Source of the DNA: Paraburkholderia caledonica NBRC 102488 | Lineage (GTDB): Bacteria > Pseudomonadota > Gammaproteobacteria > Burkholderiales > Burkholderiaceae | Direction of reading: 5' to 3' | DNA length: 64,000 nt | Assembly (NCBI RefSeq): GCF_000685095.1 | Contig: NZ_BAYE01000011.1 | Span: 62,001 to 126,000 of the forward strand | Shown: positions 25,158 through 34,524 of the stretch, piece after piece | How positions within the stretch are numbered: position 1 is the stretch's first letter | Layout: every line of letters starts with the position of its first letter | Notes under the pieces: generated by a model | The model's input: the letters and a program-made list of their open reading frames with translations, nothing else | Database searches by the model: none | What the model was told of the DNA's origin: nothing | Program-made: the position numbers and the translations under genes

Positions 25158-27141
25158 GACCGGCTCCCGCATCCCGCACCGGCTCCGGCTCGCGCTGTAT
25201 CAGCAATCGTTCGGGCCACAGCCATACGAGAATCGCCGCGCCGCACGCAGCCACCATGGCCCCCGCAAAGATCCAGGTGCGCAGCAGCATGGCAACGAAC
25301 AGCAGCGCACTGAACAAGCCGAGCAAAAACGGCGCGTAGGAATCGGTCGGCATCTTAAGGATGATGTCGGGCCTGGCATCGAGCGGTGTCGTGCCGAGCG
25401 CCTCACGGCCATGATCGAGCAGGAACCCTTCATCGAGCTTCGAGTTGCCGCCCTCTCCAATCCGGTCTTCCCACAGCGGATTGCGGCTCGCCACGACGGG
25501 CACGACAGCGAAGTTGTAGGGTGGTGGCGGCGACGGGACGGACCATTCGAGCGACGCGCCGTCCCAGGGATTGTCGCCTGCCGGTGCACCGCGCCGCAGG
25601 CTCACGGCCATGTCGATCAGAAAGATGAGAATGCCAATGGCGAATACGAATGAGCCGATGGTCGTGATCATGTTCGTCGTGTCCCATCCCATGTTTGCCG
25701 GGTAGGTATAGACCCGACGCGGCATGCCGAGGAGGCCCGAGATGTGCATCGGGAAAAAGCCGACGTTGAAACCGACAAAGGTGACCCAGAACGACAGCTT
25801 GCCGAGCCGCTCACTGGTCATCCGGCCGGTGAACTTGGGAAACCAGTAATAGATGCCCCCGAGCACGGGAAATACGTTGATGCCGAGCAGCACGTAGTGC
25901 AGGTGAGCCACGACGAAGTAGGTGTCGGTCAGCTGCCAGTCGAATGGCACCGCCGCTGTCATCACACCGGAGACGCCGCCAATCACGAACATGAGCACGA
26001 AGCCCGCGAAAAACAGGAACGGCACGCGATAGACCGGTCGCCCAAGCCAGATCGTTGCAATCCATGCGAAGGTGGCGACGGCGCTTGGGATCGAGATGAG
26101 CGTGCTTGCGGCGCCAAAGAAAGCCAGCGCGAGTGGCCCGATTCCCGTCGCGAACATGTGATGAATCCAGACCACGAATCCGATCATCATCGTGGCGACG
26201 GTCGAAATCGCAACGGGTGTGTAGCCAACGAGTGGCCGGCGGCAAAACGTCGGCAGTGCATCGGAAACGATGCCCATTGCCGGCAACACCACGACATATA
26301 CCCACGGATGAGCGAACATCCAGAACATGTGCTGCCATAACATCGGCCGGCCGCCGTGGGTGACATCGAAGAAGTGCGTGCCGATCTGCCGGTCCAGCCA
26401 CAGCATGAGAAACGCGAGACTGACCGATGGCACCGCCACCAGGTTAGCCGCCGATGCAGTCAACGTGCCCCAGACCAGAATGGGCAACCGGTCGATCGAC
26501 ATTCCCGGTGCACGCATGCGCAGTAGCGTGACGACGAAGTTGACCGATCCAACCGTTGTCGACACACCGAGCAGCACCATGCCGAGCGCGTAGACGTCGA
26601 TGTTCGGTCCGGTGTTGTATTCGAGATTCGCGAGCGGCACATAATTGAACCAGCCGGCATTGGGAGCCTGACCGAGTGGAAAGCTCGCATAAAGAAAAAT
26701 GCCCGCGAAGAGGAAGACCCAGAACGACAGCGCGTTAAGACGGGGAAATGCCATGTCCCGCGCACCGAGCACGAGCGGCCACAGGTAGTTCGAAAAGCCG
26801 GACAACACAGGCAGTGCGTACAAAAAGATCATCGTGATGCCGTGCATCGTGAAAAGCTGGTCGTACTGCTCCGGCGACAGCAGATGTGCGTTCGGCCGCG
26901 CAAGCTGTACGCGCATGATGAGCGCCTCGATGCCCCCGGCGATCAGAAAGACAAAAGCCGTGACAATGTAGCGCAAGCCGATTTGCTTATGGTCCACCGT
27001 CGAGAGCCAGCCGCGCCAGCCGGGTTCGCTTTCCCACAGTTCGCGCAGGCGCTGCTCGCGCGGCGAACCTTGCGGCATGCGGCCGATTTCCGGTCGGCGT
27101 GCGAGCCGCAGGTCGGGCGTATCGGGTGCAAGGTCGGCCAT
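25150..27141 (-). CDS. coxN: Heme-copper oxidase subunit I with altered proton channels
   Basis: A 663-residue catalytic subunit. Metal ligands are intact: H100 and H415 (heme a), H413 (heme a3), H278, H327 and H328 (CuB), and Y282 of the crosslink. The D-channel entrance D129 and N136 are kept. However, the HPEVY motif reads HPWVY (W280 in place of the D-channel glutamate), without the YS pair of A2-type enzymes. The K-channel lysine is replaced by A356 (IPSAVATFAW). A C-terminal extension with two more helices follows the usual twelve. Gene order resembles coxMNOP. Reduces oxygen with electrons from the fused cytochrome of subunit II. Confidence 0.9.
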   Translation of the reverse strand: MADLAPDTPDLRLARRPEIGRMPQGSPREQRLRELWESEPGWRGWLSTVDHKQIGLRYIVTAFVFLIAGGIEALIMRVQLARPNAHLLSPEQYDQLFTMHGITMIFLYALPVLSGFSNYLWPLVLGARDMAFPRLNALSFWVFLFAGIFLYASFPLGQAPNAGWFNYVPLANLEYNTGPNIDVYALGMVLLGVSTTVGSVNFVVTLLRMRAPGMSIDRLPILVWGTLTASAANLVAVPSVSLAFLMLWLDRQIGTHFFDVTHGGRPMLWQHMFWMFAHPWVYVVVLPAMGIVSDALPTFCRRPLVGYTPVAISTVATMMIGFVVWIHHMFATGIGPLALAFFGAASTLISIPSAVATFAWIATIWLGRPVYRVPFLFFAGFVLMFVIGGVSGVMTAAVPFDWQLTDTYFVVAHLHYVLLGINVFPVLGGIYYWFPKFTGRMTSERLGKLSFWVTFVGFNVGFFPMHISGLLGMPRRVYTYPANMGWDTTNMITTIGSFVFAIGILIFLIDMAVSLRRGAPAGDNPWDGASLEWSVPSPPPPYNFAVVPVVASRNPLWEDRIGEGGNSKLDEGFLLDHGREALGTTPLDARPDIILKMPTDSYAPFLLGLFSALLFVAMLLRTWIFAGAMVAACGAAILVWLWPERLLIQREPEPVRDAGAGHE

Positions 27142-27167
27142 GTTCTTCCTTGTCGGATGGGGGCGCT

Positions 27168-28226
27168 TCAGCGGAGCGTCGCGAGATAGGCGGAGAGCGC
27201 AGCGGCATCCTGCACTTCTAGCGTAAAGCTGGGCATCAGCGAATCGGGTTTTATCTGCTGGGCGTGCTCGATCCAGTCGAGCAGGTGCGTCGGAGTATTG
27301 GTCAATGTGCCGGCTGCAAGCTGCTGGCGCGAGCCCACATGAGTAAGGTCCGGGGCCTGCGCACCGGCTGCGTCGCTACCCCGTACCGCATGACAGCCTG
27401 CGCAGCGATCCATGAAAATCTTCTGACCGTCTCGCACCTGGCCGCCGGCCGGGAGAGCCGCCTGACGGATCTGCGCGCTCTGCCAGGCATCGAAATCCGC
27501 CTGCGGCTGTGCAATGACGTCGAACGCCATATGGGCATGCTGCGGGCCGCAAAATTGCGTGCACTGACCACGGTAGACGCCTGGCGCATCCGCCTCTATC
27601 CATTGCGTGTTGACCTGCCCCGGAATTGCCTGGGTCTTGCCGGCAAGGCGTGGGACCCAGAACGCGTGGATCACGTCCGCGCTTTTCAGACTGATTTTGA
27701 CCGGCACGCCCACGGGAATGTGGATCTCGTTGGCTGTCACGAAATGGTTCGCCGGCTCGGTGTCGTCCCCGTAGTCGATCTTCCACCACCAGTCGTAGGC
27801 GGTGACGGTGATAGTCAGGCCCGGTGTCAGCGAAGGTTGCGCGACTGCCTCCAACGTAACGAGCGTGTAGAAGAGCGACACCAGCAACGCGACCGTAGAC
27901 ACGCCCACGCCGATGTAGATCCACGCCATTCCACCACCTTCCTTGCCCAGCACTCGCTGCGCGGTCGGCGGGCGCCGCCGCAAAAGTGCGCCCGCCAGCA
28001 GAACCGCAATGATGACGACAACCGCGATGCACATGGCAGTCAGACCCCAGCCAAGATGCATGGTCGGTGTCGCCGCGGGGCCGGCCGAATGCAGGAAGTA
28101 TTCGAGCGGCGCATCGGCGTGCGCAAGCGGCGCGGAAGTAAGCGCCGTTAGAAGTGCGAGCTTGAACCCGCTGACGTGCCATCGATGCAGGCGTCCGACA
28201 GGGAAATCGCTGACCGTCTGACTCAT
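27168..28226 (-). CDS. coxM: Cytochrome c oxidase subunit II fused to cytochrome c (caa3-like)
   Basis: A 352-residue exported, membrane-anchored protein: signal peptide (LALLTALTSAPLAHA), two transmembrane helices (about 55-85 and 100-125) and a CuA cupredoxin domain. The CuA ligands are CTQFCGPQHAHM plus the earlier histidine in VIHAFWVP. A class-I cytochrome c domain with CAGCH and the methionine in DSLMPSF ends the protein. Fusion of a heme domain to subunit II defines caa3/CoxM-type oxidases. ATG 28226 follows GGAGAACAAAG. First gene of a five-gene operon (II, I, III, small subunit, tri-heme cytochrome). Confidence 0.9.
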   Translation of the reverse strand: MSQTVSDFPVGRLHRWHVSGFKLALLTALTSAPLAHADAPLEYFLHSAGPAATPTMHLGWGLTAMCIAVVVIIAVLLAGALLRRRPPTAQRVLGKEGGGMAWIYIGVGVSTVALLVSLFYTLVTLEAVAQPSLTPGLTITVTAYDWWWKIDYGDDTEPANHFVTANEIHIPVGVPVKISLKSADVIHAFWVPRLAGKTQAIPGQVNTQWIEADAPGVYRGQCTQFCGPQHAHMAFDVIAQPQADFDAWQSAQIRQAALPAGGQVRDGQKIFMDRCAGCHAVRGSDAAGAQAPDLTHVGSRQQLAAGTLTNTPTHLLDWIEHAQQIKPDSLMPSFTLEVQDAAALSAYLATLR

Positions 28227-28270
28227 CTTTGTTCTCCGGCCCCGCACTAAGCCGACTCGCAGGCGGTTAT

Positions 28271-28555
28271 ATCCTTACATGTGCATTGCGGTTGTCGGAG
28301 CGAACCCCGCGCGTTACGTGTCACGACGTGATGTATTGCAAAATTCTTGCCTGGCACCGCAAGCAGGCTCTTGCGCCGTGGCTGCTCTGGGCAAGCGCTT
28401 GCTTCTGCCTTCGCATGAGGTGACCAGTACATGAAGCGCTTGTAAAAACCGTCGGGCGATGTAACTTCGATGAAGCATGCGCTCATCGCACGAACCATAG
28501 ACGTTCGTCGTCGCGAACACCCGAGTTCCGATAGCACGAAATAAAATGTAAGGAT
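28271..28555. repeat. 10-bp inverted repeat pair in the divergent cox/kinase gap
   Basis: ATCCTTACAT at 28271-28280 recurs as its exact complement ATGTAAGGAT at 28546-28555. The first lies 45 bp upstream of coxM, the second about 195 bp upstream of the divergent kinase-like gene, in a 523-bp gap (28227-28749) that otherwise shows no gene. They could be two sites for one regulator controlling both directions, or chance. Confidence 0.35.
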
Positions 28556-28749
28556 TTGATCGATGCCGCCAGTGTTCGCCGCATCTCGACGCGTCTCGAT
28601 GTTGGATCATTGGCTAACGTTGAGCCTGGCGATGCCGGGCAAGACACGGACTCGCATTCCCACTATGTACGTCGCGGACCGGCATCTCCAAAAGGAATAT
28701 GCCCGCCAGTGCGTGCACGTTACTTTCAAACGAAGCTGAAGAGGAACCC

Positions 28750-29994
28750 GTGAACAGGTCGATTCACCGAGTCATCATATTGACTGCCGTGCTCAGTTCA
28801 AGTATCGACTGCGGCGCGGTGGCAGTTGCTTCGCAACATGTCGGCCTGACACGATCGGACTCATCGTATGCGCCGCAGGCGAGCCCTGTGCCTGCGAGGT
28901 TTCAACAAGCTGACGTGGGAAAGCGCTCATATTCCCCGCTATTGACGTCGATCTCTGCGGCGCCGCCCGCTGTGGTGGTTGTGGAACGGCCAACGCTGGT
29001 TGATCTCTGGCGGGACCAAGGTGAAGCTGGGGGCGCCCAAGCCTGGTTCCCCGTTCCAGGCTATCGATATTGGAACCGCCAAACCATTTCGCCGGATGAC
29101 GCGTTCCCATTCGAAAATGCGCCCACCTATCTGCGTTGGGACTGTATTGCGTTCCCGGCATGGTCGATTGTCTTTCTATCTATTGGTCTCGGATTAGCAG
29201 CAAGCTGGGCAATTGGGCGGCCCCTACGCAGTCTTTCGACAGCGTTTAGCAAGGTTGGCGGCGAATACCGTCCCCACGAAATCATTCCGGAAAGAGGTTC
29301 GAAGGAGTTGCGGCGACTGGCGCGAACATCCAATGAATTGCTCGCTCGGCGCATCGACTCACGTGCGGAGCAATCGTCCACGCTCGTGGCCCTGCAACTT
29401 CATCTCGAATCGCACGCAGCCCGACTGCGTGAACGAGCCCTTCAGGTGAAGGAATGGCACAAGCGCGTCGCGCTCGTAGAGGACATCGACCTGTTCTCGC
29501 ATCTTGCCAGGCAGTTCGTCGAAGGGACTCAGCCTTCCACCGGGCCGCAGACCGATCTGTCCGTGGAAGCATTCATCCACGATCGATTCGTAATGACCAG
29601 TTCGCTGGAGGCCATCCTGTTCGTCTGCACGTTCGAAGCGGGCGCAGAATTCAAGCTGCCGCGCCCGGTTCTCGAGCGCGTCATGTTCAATCTGGTCGAC
29701 AACGCGCAGGACCACGGAATTCCGCCGATCGAAATTAAAACCTCGCAAACCCGAGCCGAGTGGATCCTGAGCATAAGGGACCACGGTGCAGGCATCACGC
29801 AGTCAGGATTGGCAGATGCAACCGCAGCATTCGTACGCCTGGGCAGCGCCGATGATAGCCGACGCCATTGGGGACTAGGGCTGGCTCTGGTCAAAAAACT
29901 CGTGGCAAGCGCAGGGGGCCATCTCATTCTTGGCAATCATCCCGGCGGCGGGCTGATAGCGCGCCTGGTGTTCCCAAAAAGCGAACGGACATAG
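28750..29994 (+). CDS. Membrane histidine-kinase-like protein without a canonical H-box
   Basis: A 414-residue protein: signal-type first helix, periplasmic region of about 120 residues, second helix (AWSIVFLSIGLGLAASWAIG), HAMP-like linker and an EnvZ-like C-terminus. The ATPase part looks functional (VMFNLVDNAQDHG, DHGAGI, HWGLGLALVKKL). The dimerisation helix, however, reads ALQLHLESHAARLRERA where an SHDLRTPLARLR motif is expected, so the phospho-acceptor histidine context is lost. No response regulator is adjacent. The GTG at 28750 follows GAAGAGGAA. Possibly a phosphatase or a partner of another kinase. Confidence 0.7.
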   Translation: MNRSIHRVIILTAVLSSSIDCGAVAVASQHVGLTRSDSSYAPQASPVPARFQQADVGKRSYSPLLTSISAAPPAVVVVERPTLVDLWRDQGEAGGAQAWFPVPGYRYWNRQTISPDDAFPFENAPTYLRWDCIAFPAWSIVFLSIGLGLAASWAIGRPLRSLSTAFSKVGGEYRPHEIIPERGSKELRRLARTSNELLARRIDSRAEQSSTLVALQLHLESHAARLRERALQVKEWHKRVALVEDIDLFSHLARQFVEGTQPSTGPQTDLSVEAFIHDRFVMTSSLEAILFVCTFEAGAEFKLPRPVLERVMFNLVDNAQDHGIPPIEIKTSQTRAEWILSIRDHGAGITQSGLADATAAFVRLGSADDSRRHWGLGLALVKKLVASAGGHLILGNHPGGGLIARLVFPKSERT

Positions 29995-30246
29995 CCGACA
30001 CGCTCTCGTCGGCTGGCGGAATCGGAATCACGGCACGCCGGCACCCTGCGGCCAAATCAGGGCAGCCGCGGAGCACCGGAGAGCTTCCGTCGGGAAGACT
30101 CCCGGCTGAGCCCCATGCGGACCACGCGCTCGACTGCCTAACATCCCGGAGCGCTGGCGCAACTCTTGCGACGGCTAATATGGCACAGGCTTCAAGAGCC
30201 CCGCGTGACAAACCGCTGACAGGGCGCTGCCCGGTAAAAACACAAA

Positions 30247-32166
30247 ATGACTAAGTTCGCACCGTCCCCCCGGGACGTTTCGGGAGAGGAATCTTTCCAA
30301 CTTCTCGTCGCAGGCGTTAGGGATTACGCGATTTTCATGCTGGACGCAGAAGGTTTTATCAAAACGTGGAATGCAGGCGCCCAACGCTTCAAAGGCTATG
30401 CTCCCAGGGAAATTCTGGGTCAGCACTTTTCCGTTTTTTACACAGAGAGTGACCGGGCTGGCGGCCGCCCGGAGTTCGCGCTGCGAACTGCGCGCGACGA
30501 AGGTAAGTTCGAGGACGAAGGCTGGCGGGTCCGAAAGGACGGCAGCCAGTTCTGGGCGAGCGTGGTAATCGATCCGCTGCGTGACGATTCCGGCAAGCTC
30601 ATCGGCTTCGCCAAAATCACACGCGACATCACGGACCGGAAGATGGCCCAGGAAGCGTTGCGTGAAAGCGAGGAGCAGTTCCGGCTGCTGGTTCAGGGCG
30701 TCACGGACTACGCGATCTACATGCTTTCGCCAGCCGGCGAGGTGACTAACTGGAATGTCGGCGCGGAACGGATCAAGGGTTACACGCGCGAGGAAATTCT
30801 CGGCAAACACTTCTCGTGCTTCTATACAGAGGAGGATCGCGCGAGCGGCCTGCCTGCGCTGACACTGTCGACCGCCGCCGCGGAGGGCCGAGCGGAGCGC
30901 GAAGGATGGCGGGTCCGCAAGGACGGCTCGCGGTTCTGGGCTCACGTGGTGGTGGATGCAATCCGCAACGGCGCGGGCGAGCTCGTGGGTTTTGCGAAAG
31001 TGACGCGCGACGTCACGGAACGCAAACAGGCGGCGGAGGCTCTCGAGCGCGCCAACGCCGCACTTTTCCAGTCACAGAAGATGGAATCGCTGGGCCAGTT
31101 GACCGGCGGCGTCGCGCACGACTTCAACAACCTGCTCGCAGTCATGTCGAACGGACTCGATGTGCTGTCGCTGCGCGTACAGGACCACGCCGATCTCAAG
31201 ATGCTGGAAACCATGCAACGCGCAGTGGCCCGGGGCGCGACGCTGACACAGCAGTTGCTCTCGTTTGCGCGCCAGCAGCCGCTCAAGGTCGAAAGATGCA
31301 ATCTGAACGCGGTGATCCGCGGTTTTGAAGCGGTTCTTCGCCGCGCGGGAAACAGCACGATCGAACTGGAGATCAGGCCAGAGCCGCAGCCGCGGCCCGT
31401 GCTGCTCGACGTAGCCCGCTTCGAGGCCGCGCTGCTGAATCTGATCGTCAATGCGCGCGACGCAATGCCCGCAGGCGGAAAGATCGCGATTACCGTTAAA
31501 AACGTCGAAGTCCGCGAAGGCACGGTTGGCACGCTCGTCGAGGGCCCGTATGTCAAGGTCTCCGTGGCAGACACCGGCTCGGGGATGCCGCCAGAGGTTG
31601 CGGAGCGCGCGTTCGAACCGTTCTTTACCACCAAGGAGGTCGGCAAGGGCACCGGTCTCGGTCTAAGCCAGGTGTACGGCTTTATCTCGCAGTCTGGCGG
31701 CGACGTGCTCATTCGCAGCGAACCGGACATGGGCACGGTCGTCAGCATGTATCTGCCGATAGCGAAAAGCGCATCGGGCGACGCGGACTCTCTAGCCGGC
31801 CCGACGCTCGATACGGTGCTGGTCGTGGAGGACGAGCCCGATTTACTGGATGCGACGGCGGCGCTCTTCCGCAGCCTCGGATACGAAGTACTGACCGCGA
31901 GCAACGGCGCTGAAGCGATGAACGCGTTGGGTCGTCGCGACGATATCCGCGTTTTGTTCACCGATGTCGTGATGCCCAAGGGAATCGATGGCATCCAGCT
32001 CGCGCGTTCAACGCGCGATCGCCATCCCGAGATCAGGATCGTGCTTGCATCGGGGTATCCTCTGCCCGCCCTCAAGGCACAGCACGGCAATCTCGACGAC
32101 TTCGCGTTTATTCATAAACCTTATCGGCTGGCCGATCTCGTGCGAACGCTGGGCATGGCGACGTAG
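30247..32166 (+). CDS. Hybrid sensor histidine kinase (PAS-PAS-HisKA-HATPase-REC)
   Basis: A 639-residue soluble kinase with two closely similar PAS domains (about 18-135 and 140-258; both carry WNxGAxRxKGY and FYTExDRA), suggesting internal duplication. HisKA has H291 in GVAHDFNNLLAV, the FixL/NtrB-like subtype, followed by a HATPase (NLIVNARDAM, DTGSGMP, GTGLGLSQVYG). The C-terminal receiver has D573 (LFTDVVMPKGIDG) and lysine in HKPY. No ribosome binding site stands out before ATG 30247. The KGY-type PAS pair is common in light- or redox-linked kinases of this clade, but no cofactor cysteine is evident. Confidence 0.9.
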   Translation: MTKFAPSPRDVSGEESFQLLVAGVRDYAIFMLDAEGFIKTWNAGAQRFKGYAPREILGQHFSVFYTESDRAGGRPEFALRTARDEGKFEDEGWRVRKDGSQFWASVVIDPLRDDSGKLIGFAKITRDITDRKMAQEALRESEEQFRLLVQGVTDYAIYMLSPAGEVTNWNVGAERIKGYTREEILGKHFSCFYTEEDRASGLPALTLSTAAAEGRAEREGWRVRKDGSRFWAHVVVDAIRNGAGELVGFAKVTRDVTERKQAAEALERANAALFQSQKMESLGQLTGGVAHDFNNLLAVMSNGLDVLSLRVQDHADLKMLETMQRAVARGATLTQQLLSFARQQPLKVERCNLNAVIRGFEAVLRRAGNSTIELEIRPEPQPRPVLLDVARFEAALLNLIVNARDAMPAGGKIAITVKNVEVREGTVGTLVEGPYVKVSVADTGSGMPPEVAERAFEPFFTTKEVGKGTGLGLSQVYGFISQSGGDVLIRSEPDMGTVVSMYLPIAKSASGDADSLAGPTLDTVLVVEDEPDLLDATAALFRSLGYEVLTASNGAEAMNALGRRDDIRVLFTDVVMPKGIDGIQLARSTRDRHPEIRIVLASGYPLPALKAQHGNLDDFAFIHKPYRLADLVRTLGMAT

Positions 32167-32283
32167 CCGCAGATCCTGTTGCCGGTTGCATGATATGGCC
32201 GTACTGTTGACGCACGCATTACGCGGCGCAACCACCGCAACAAAATCAAACCGCTGATCTGACATGACCTTCCGGAGGAAAAC

Positions 32284-32553
32284 ATGGCAAACGTCGAACA
32301 ATTCAAGGACGACCTGGAAAATAACGCTGACGGCCTGGTGGGCGGAAGCCGGGGCGACTTCATGGAAGCGGTGGGCGAGGCCGTCTATGCCCGCGTCGAA
32401 AGCCACCAGCTGGACGGCATCATTTCAGCGTATCTGACGCTGCAGGAGGTGCTCGATGAGAACGCGGACAACCTGGACGACGAGGCCGACGAGGCGATCC
32501 AGAACGCTACCGACGAATTTAATGAAACGGTCGGCAAGATCCTCGGTGTGTAG
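32284..32553 (+). CDS. Small acidic protein of unknown function
   Basis: An 89-residue, strongly acidic, all-helical-looking protein with no cysteine, signal or membrane segment. The C-terminal half is a run of short acidic heptad-like repeats (ENADNLDDEADEAIQNATDE). A strong ribosome binding site (CCGGAGGAAAAC) precedes ATG 32284, and codon use matches the neighbours, so it is very likely expressed. I recognise no family. It stands alone between the hybrid kinase and the convergent epoxide hydrolase. Confidence 0.65.
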   Translation: MANVEQFKDDLENNADGLVGGSRGDFMEAVGEAVYARVESHQLDGIISAYLTLQEVLDENADNLDDEADEAIQNATDEFNETVGKILGV

Positions 32554-32609
32554 TCGTCGGCGAGGCGTGGCCGCGCGTTGCGGTCATTCATGAATCGGCA
32601 GGCGCCAGA

Positions 32610-33929
32610 TCAGCGCAACGACGAAAAGCTTGCGCGAATTTCCTGCGTGAATATCTGCGGCTGTTCCCAAGCCGCGAAGTGGCCGCCCTTGGGAAGGCGG
32701 TTGTAATGCATCAGCTTTGGGTAAGCCTGTTCCGTCCAACTGCGCGGCGCGGCGTAAATCTCGTCGGGAAAGACGCTCACGGCGACCGGAATCGGTACAT
32801 GTTTCGGCGCGAAAAAATTCAACTTGTTCTCCCAGTACAGCCGCGCCGACGAGATCGCCGTGCCCGTCAGCCAGTAAAGCGTGACGTTGTCCAGAACGTC
32901 GTCGCGTGTCAGCCCTTCCGGCTGTCCGTCGAAAACGCGCGCGATCATCGCCTGGCTGCTCGCGTCGTGATCCAGCATCCATGCAGCAGAACCGATTGGC
33001 GAGTCTTCGATACCGTAGAGCGTTTGCGGACGGTTCGCCATTTCGAGCGCATACCCCAGCCCATGCTTGTAGAAGAAATCGAGCTGGTCGAAGGCATGCT
33101 TTTCGTCGTCTGACAGATTGGCCGGCGCAGGCTTGCCGTATTTCAACGCATCGGCGATGTCGTCCGGAACAGTGGCCGGCATATTCGTATGGATCGCAAG
33201 CAAACCGGGCGGCGTCAGCAGCGCCATCTGCTCGGTCACGGCATTGCCCCAGTCGCCGCCCTGCGCGACATAACGTGTGTAGCCGAGCCGCTGCATGAGC
33301 ACGACCCATGCACGCGCTATACGCCCAGGATCCCAGCCGGTCGTCGTCGGTTTGCCCGAAAAACCATACCCCGGCAACGACGGAATCACGACATGGAACG
33401 CGTCTGAGGCCGTGCCACCATAAGCGGTCGGGTTCGTTAGCGGATCGATGATCTTCATTTGCTCGATGATGGAACCCGGCCAACCATGCGTGACGATCAT
33501 CGGCATCGCGTTCGCGTGCCTGGACCGCACGTGGACGAAATGAATGTCGAGTCCGTCGATTTCGGTGATGAACTGCGGCTGGGCGTTGAGTTTTGCTTCG
33601 ACCTTTCGCCAGTCGTAGTCAGTAGTCCAGTAGCGCGCGAGGCGCTGCATCGTCACGAGCTGCACGCCTTGAGTGGCGTCGGAGACAGTTTCGCGCGTGG
33701 GCCACTTCGTCGCCTTGATGCGCCGTCGCAAGTCGGCAAGCTGCGCGTCCGACGCGTGAACGCGAAGCGGACGCAGCGCAGTCTTGTCGCCGCCGCCCGG
33801 CTGCGAAGTGCTCGTGATCGACGTATCGGCAAACGACAACCGTGGCGCTGAAACTGCAGCGACGACGGCTGCCGCCGCACTGATGAACCTACGGCGCGAA
33901 GAGACTTCCGGAAGAAGATCGTCTGACAT
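32610..33929 (-). CDS. Exported epoxide hydrolase (EHN family)
   Basis: A 439-residue alpha/beta hydrolase with the N-terminal EHN extension of microsomal-type epoxide hydrolases. The oxyanion-hole motif is HGWPGS (149-153), the nucleophile is D226 in GGDWGNA, and the catalytic histidine is in GGHFAAWEQP near residue 418. A twin-arginine signal (SSRRRFISAAAAVVAAVSAP) predicts export of the folded enzyme. ATG 33929 follows AAGGAGTTGGC; the open frame upstream is not conserved. Opens epoxides to diols; the substrate is unknown. A BON-domain gene precedes it on the same strand. Confidence 0.88.
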   Translation of the reverse strand: MSDDLLPEVSSRRRFISAAAAVVAAVSAPRLSFADTSITSTSQPGGGDKTALRPLRVHASDAQLADLRRRIKATKWPTRETVSDATQGVQLVTMQRLARYWTTDYDWRKVEAKLNAQPQFITEIDGLDIHFVHVRSRHANAMPMIVTHGWPGSIIEQMKIIDPLTNPTAYGGTASDAFHVVIPSLPGYGFSGKPTTTGWDPGRIARAWVVLMQRLGYTRYVAQGGDWGNAVTEQMALLTPPGLLAIHTNMPATVPDDIADALKYGKPAPANLSDDEKHAFDQLDFFYKHGLGYALEMANRPQTLYGIEDSPIGSAAWMLDHDASSQAMIARVFDGQPEGLTRDDVLDNVTLYWLTGTAISSARLYWENKLNFFAPKHVPIPVAVSVFPDEIYAAPRSWTEQAYPKLMHYNRLPKGGHFAAWEQPQIFTQEIRASFSSLR

Positions 33930-33972
33930 GCCAACTCCTTCGAACGCATTGCTACTCGAGCGCATGCGGCCT

Positions 33973-34332
33973 TCAATTCCCGGGCTCGGATACAGTGAGC
34001 TCATTGTTCACGTGGCTGACACCTGTAACCTTCGAAGCAGCCGCTTGTGCGGAGTCGATCTGCGACTGATCCGGTGCGGTGCCCGTCAGCGTGACCGTGC
34101 TGCCGTGCGCCAGCACGTTGATGTGCGAAGAGTTCAGCCCCTTCACCTTCGTCAGCGACTGACGCACTGTGTGGCTTAGCGCGCGATTCTCGGCTCGCAT
34201 CTGCTTCTTGCTGGTGCCGCCGGTACTGGCAGCCGATGAGTCGGCAGCCCACGCGGTGCCAACGCCGATAAGGGAAGTCGCAGTGAATGCCGTTGCCGCC
34301 GCCACGGTGAGGATGATTGCTCTGGTTTGCAT
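33973..34332 (-). CDS. Periplasmic BON-domain protein
   Basis: A 119-residue exported protein: signal peptide ending near AWA-AD, then one BON domain (residues about 50-113: LSHTVRQSLTKVKGLNSSHI, TVTLTGTAPDQSQID, ASKVTGVSHVNNEL). BON domains bind membranes or peptidoglycan and occur in OsmY-like stress proteins. The start at 34332 has an excellent AAAGGAGTCAGGC site. It lies 43 bp upstream of the epoxide hydrolase on the same strand. Confidence 0.85.
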   Translation of the reverse strand: MQTRAIILTVAAATAFTATSLIGVGTAWAADSSAASTGGTSKKQMRAENRALSHTVRQSLTKVKGLNSSHINVLAHGSTVTLTGTAPDQSQIDSAQAAASKVTGVSHVNNELTVSEPGN

Positions 34333-34524
34333 GCCTGACTCCTTTCGGTGATAAGTTCACGCACGATGCACGGGTACATCGGATACCAGTCTCAATTACA
34401 GGACACTGCATGCGTCGTTTCAATCGTCATCGGGTATGTGAAACCATGCCGCCGGTATGCCTTTCATAAACCAAAGAGAACGCGACTACGGGCACAACGA
34501 TTGACTCGGTGATTCGACATCGAC

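Noticed and set aside
27264..28151. 295-codon plus-strand frame opposite coxM
   Set aside because: Antisense to a gene with a full CuA and heme signature.
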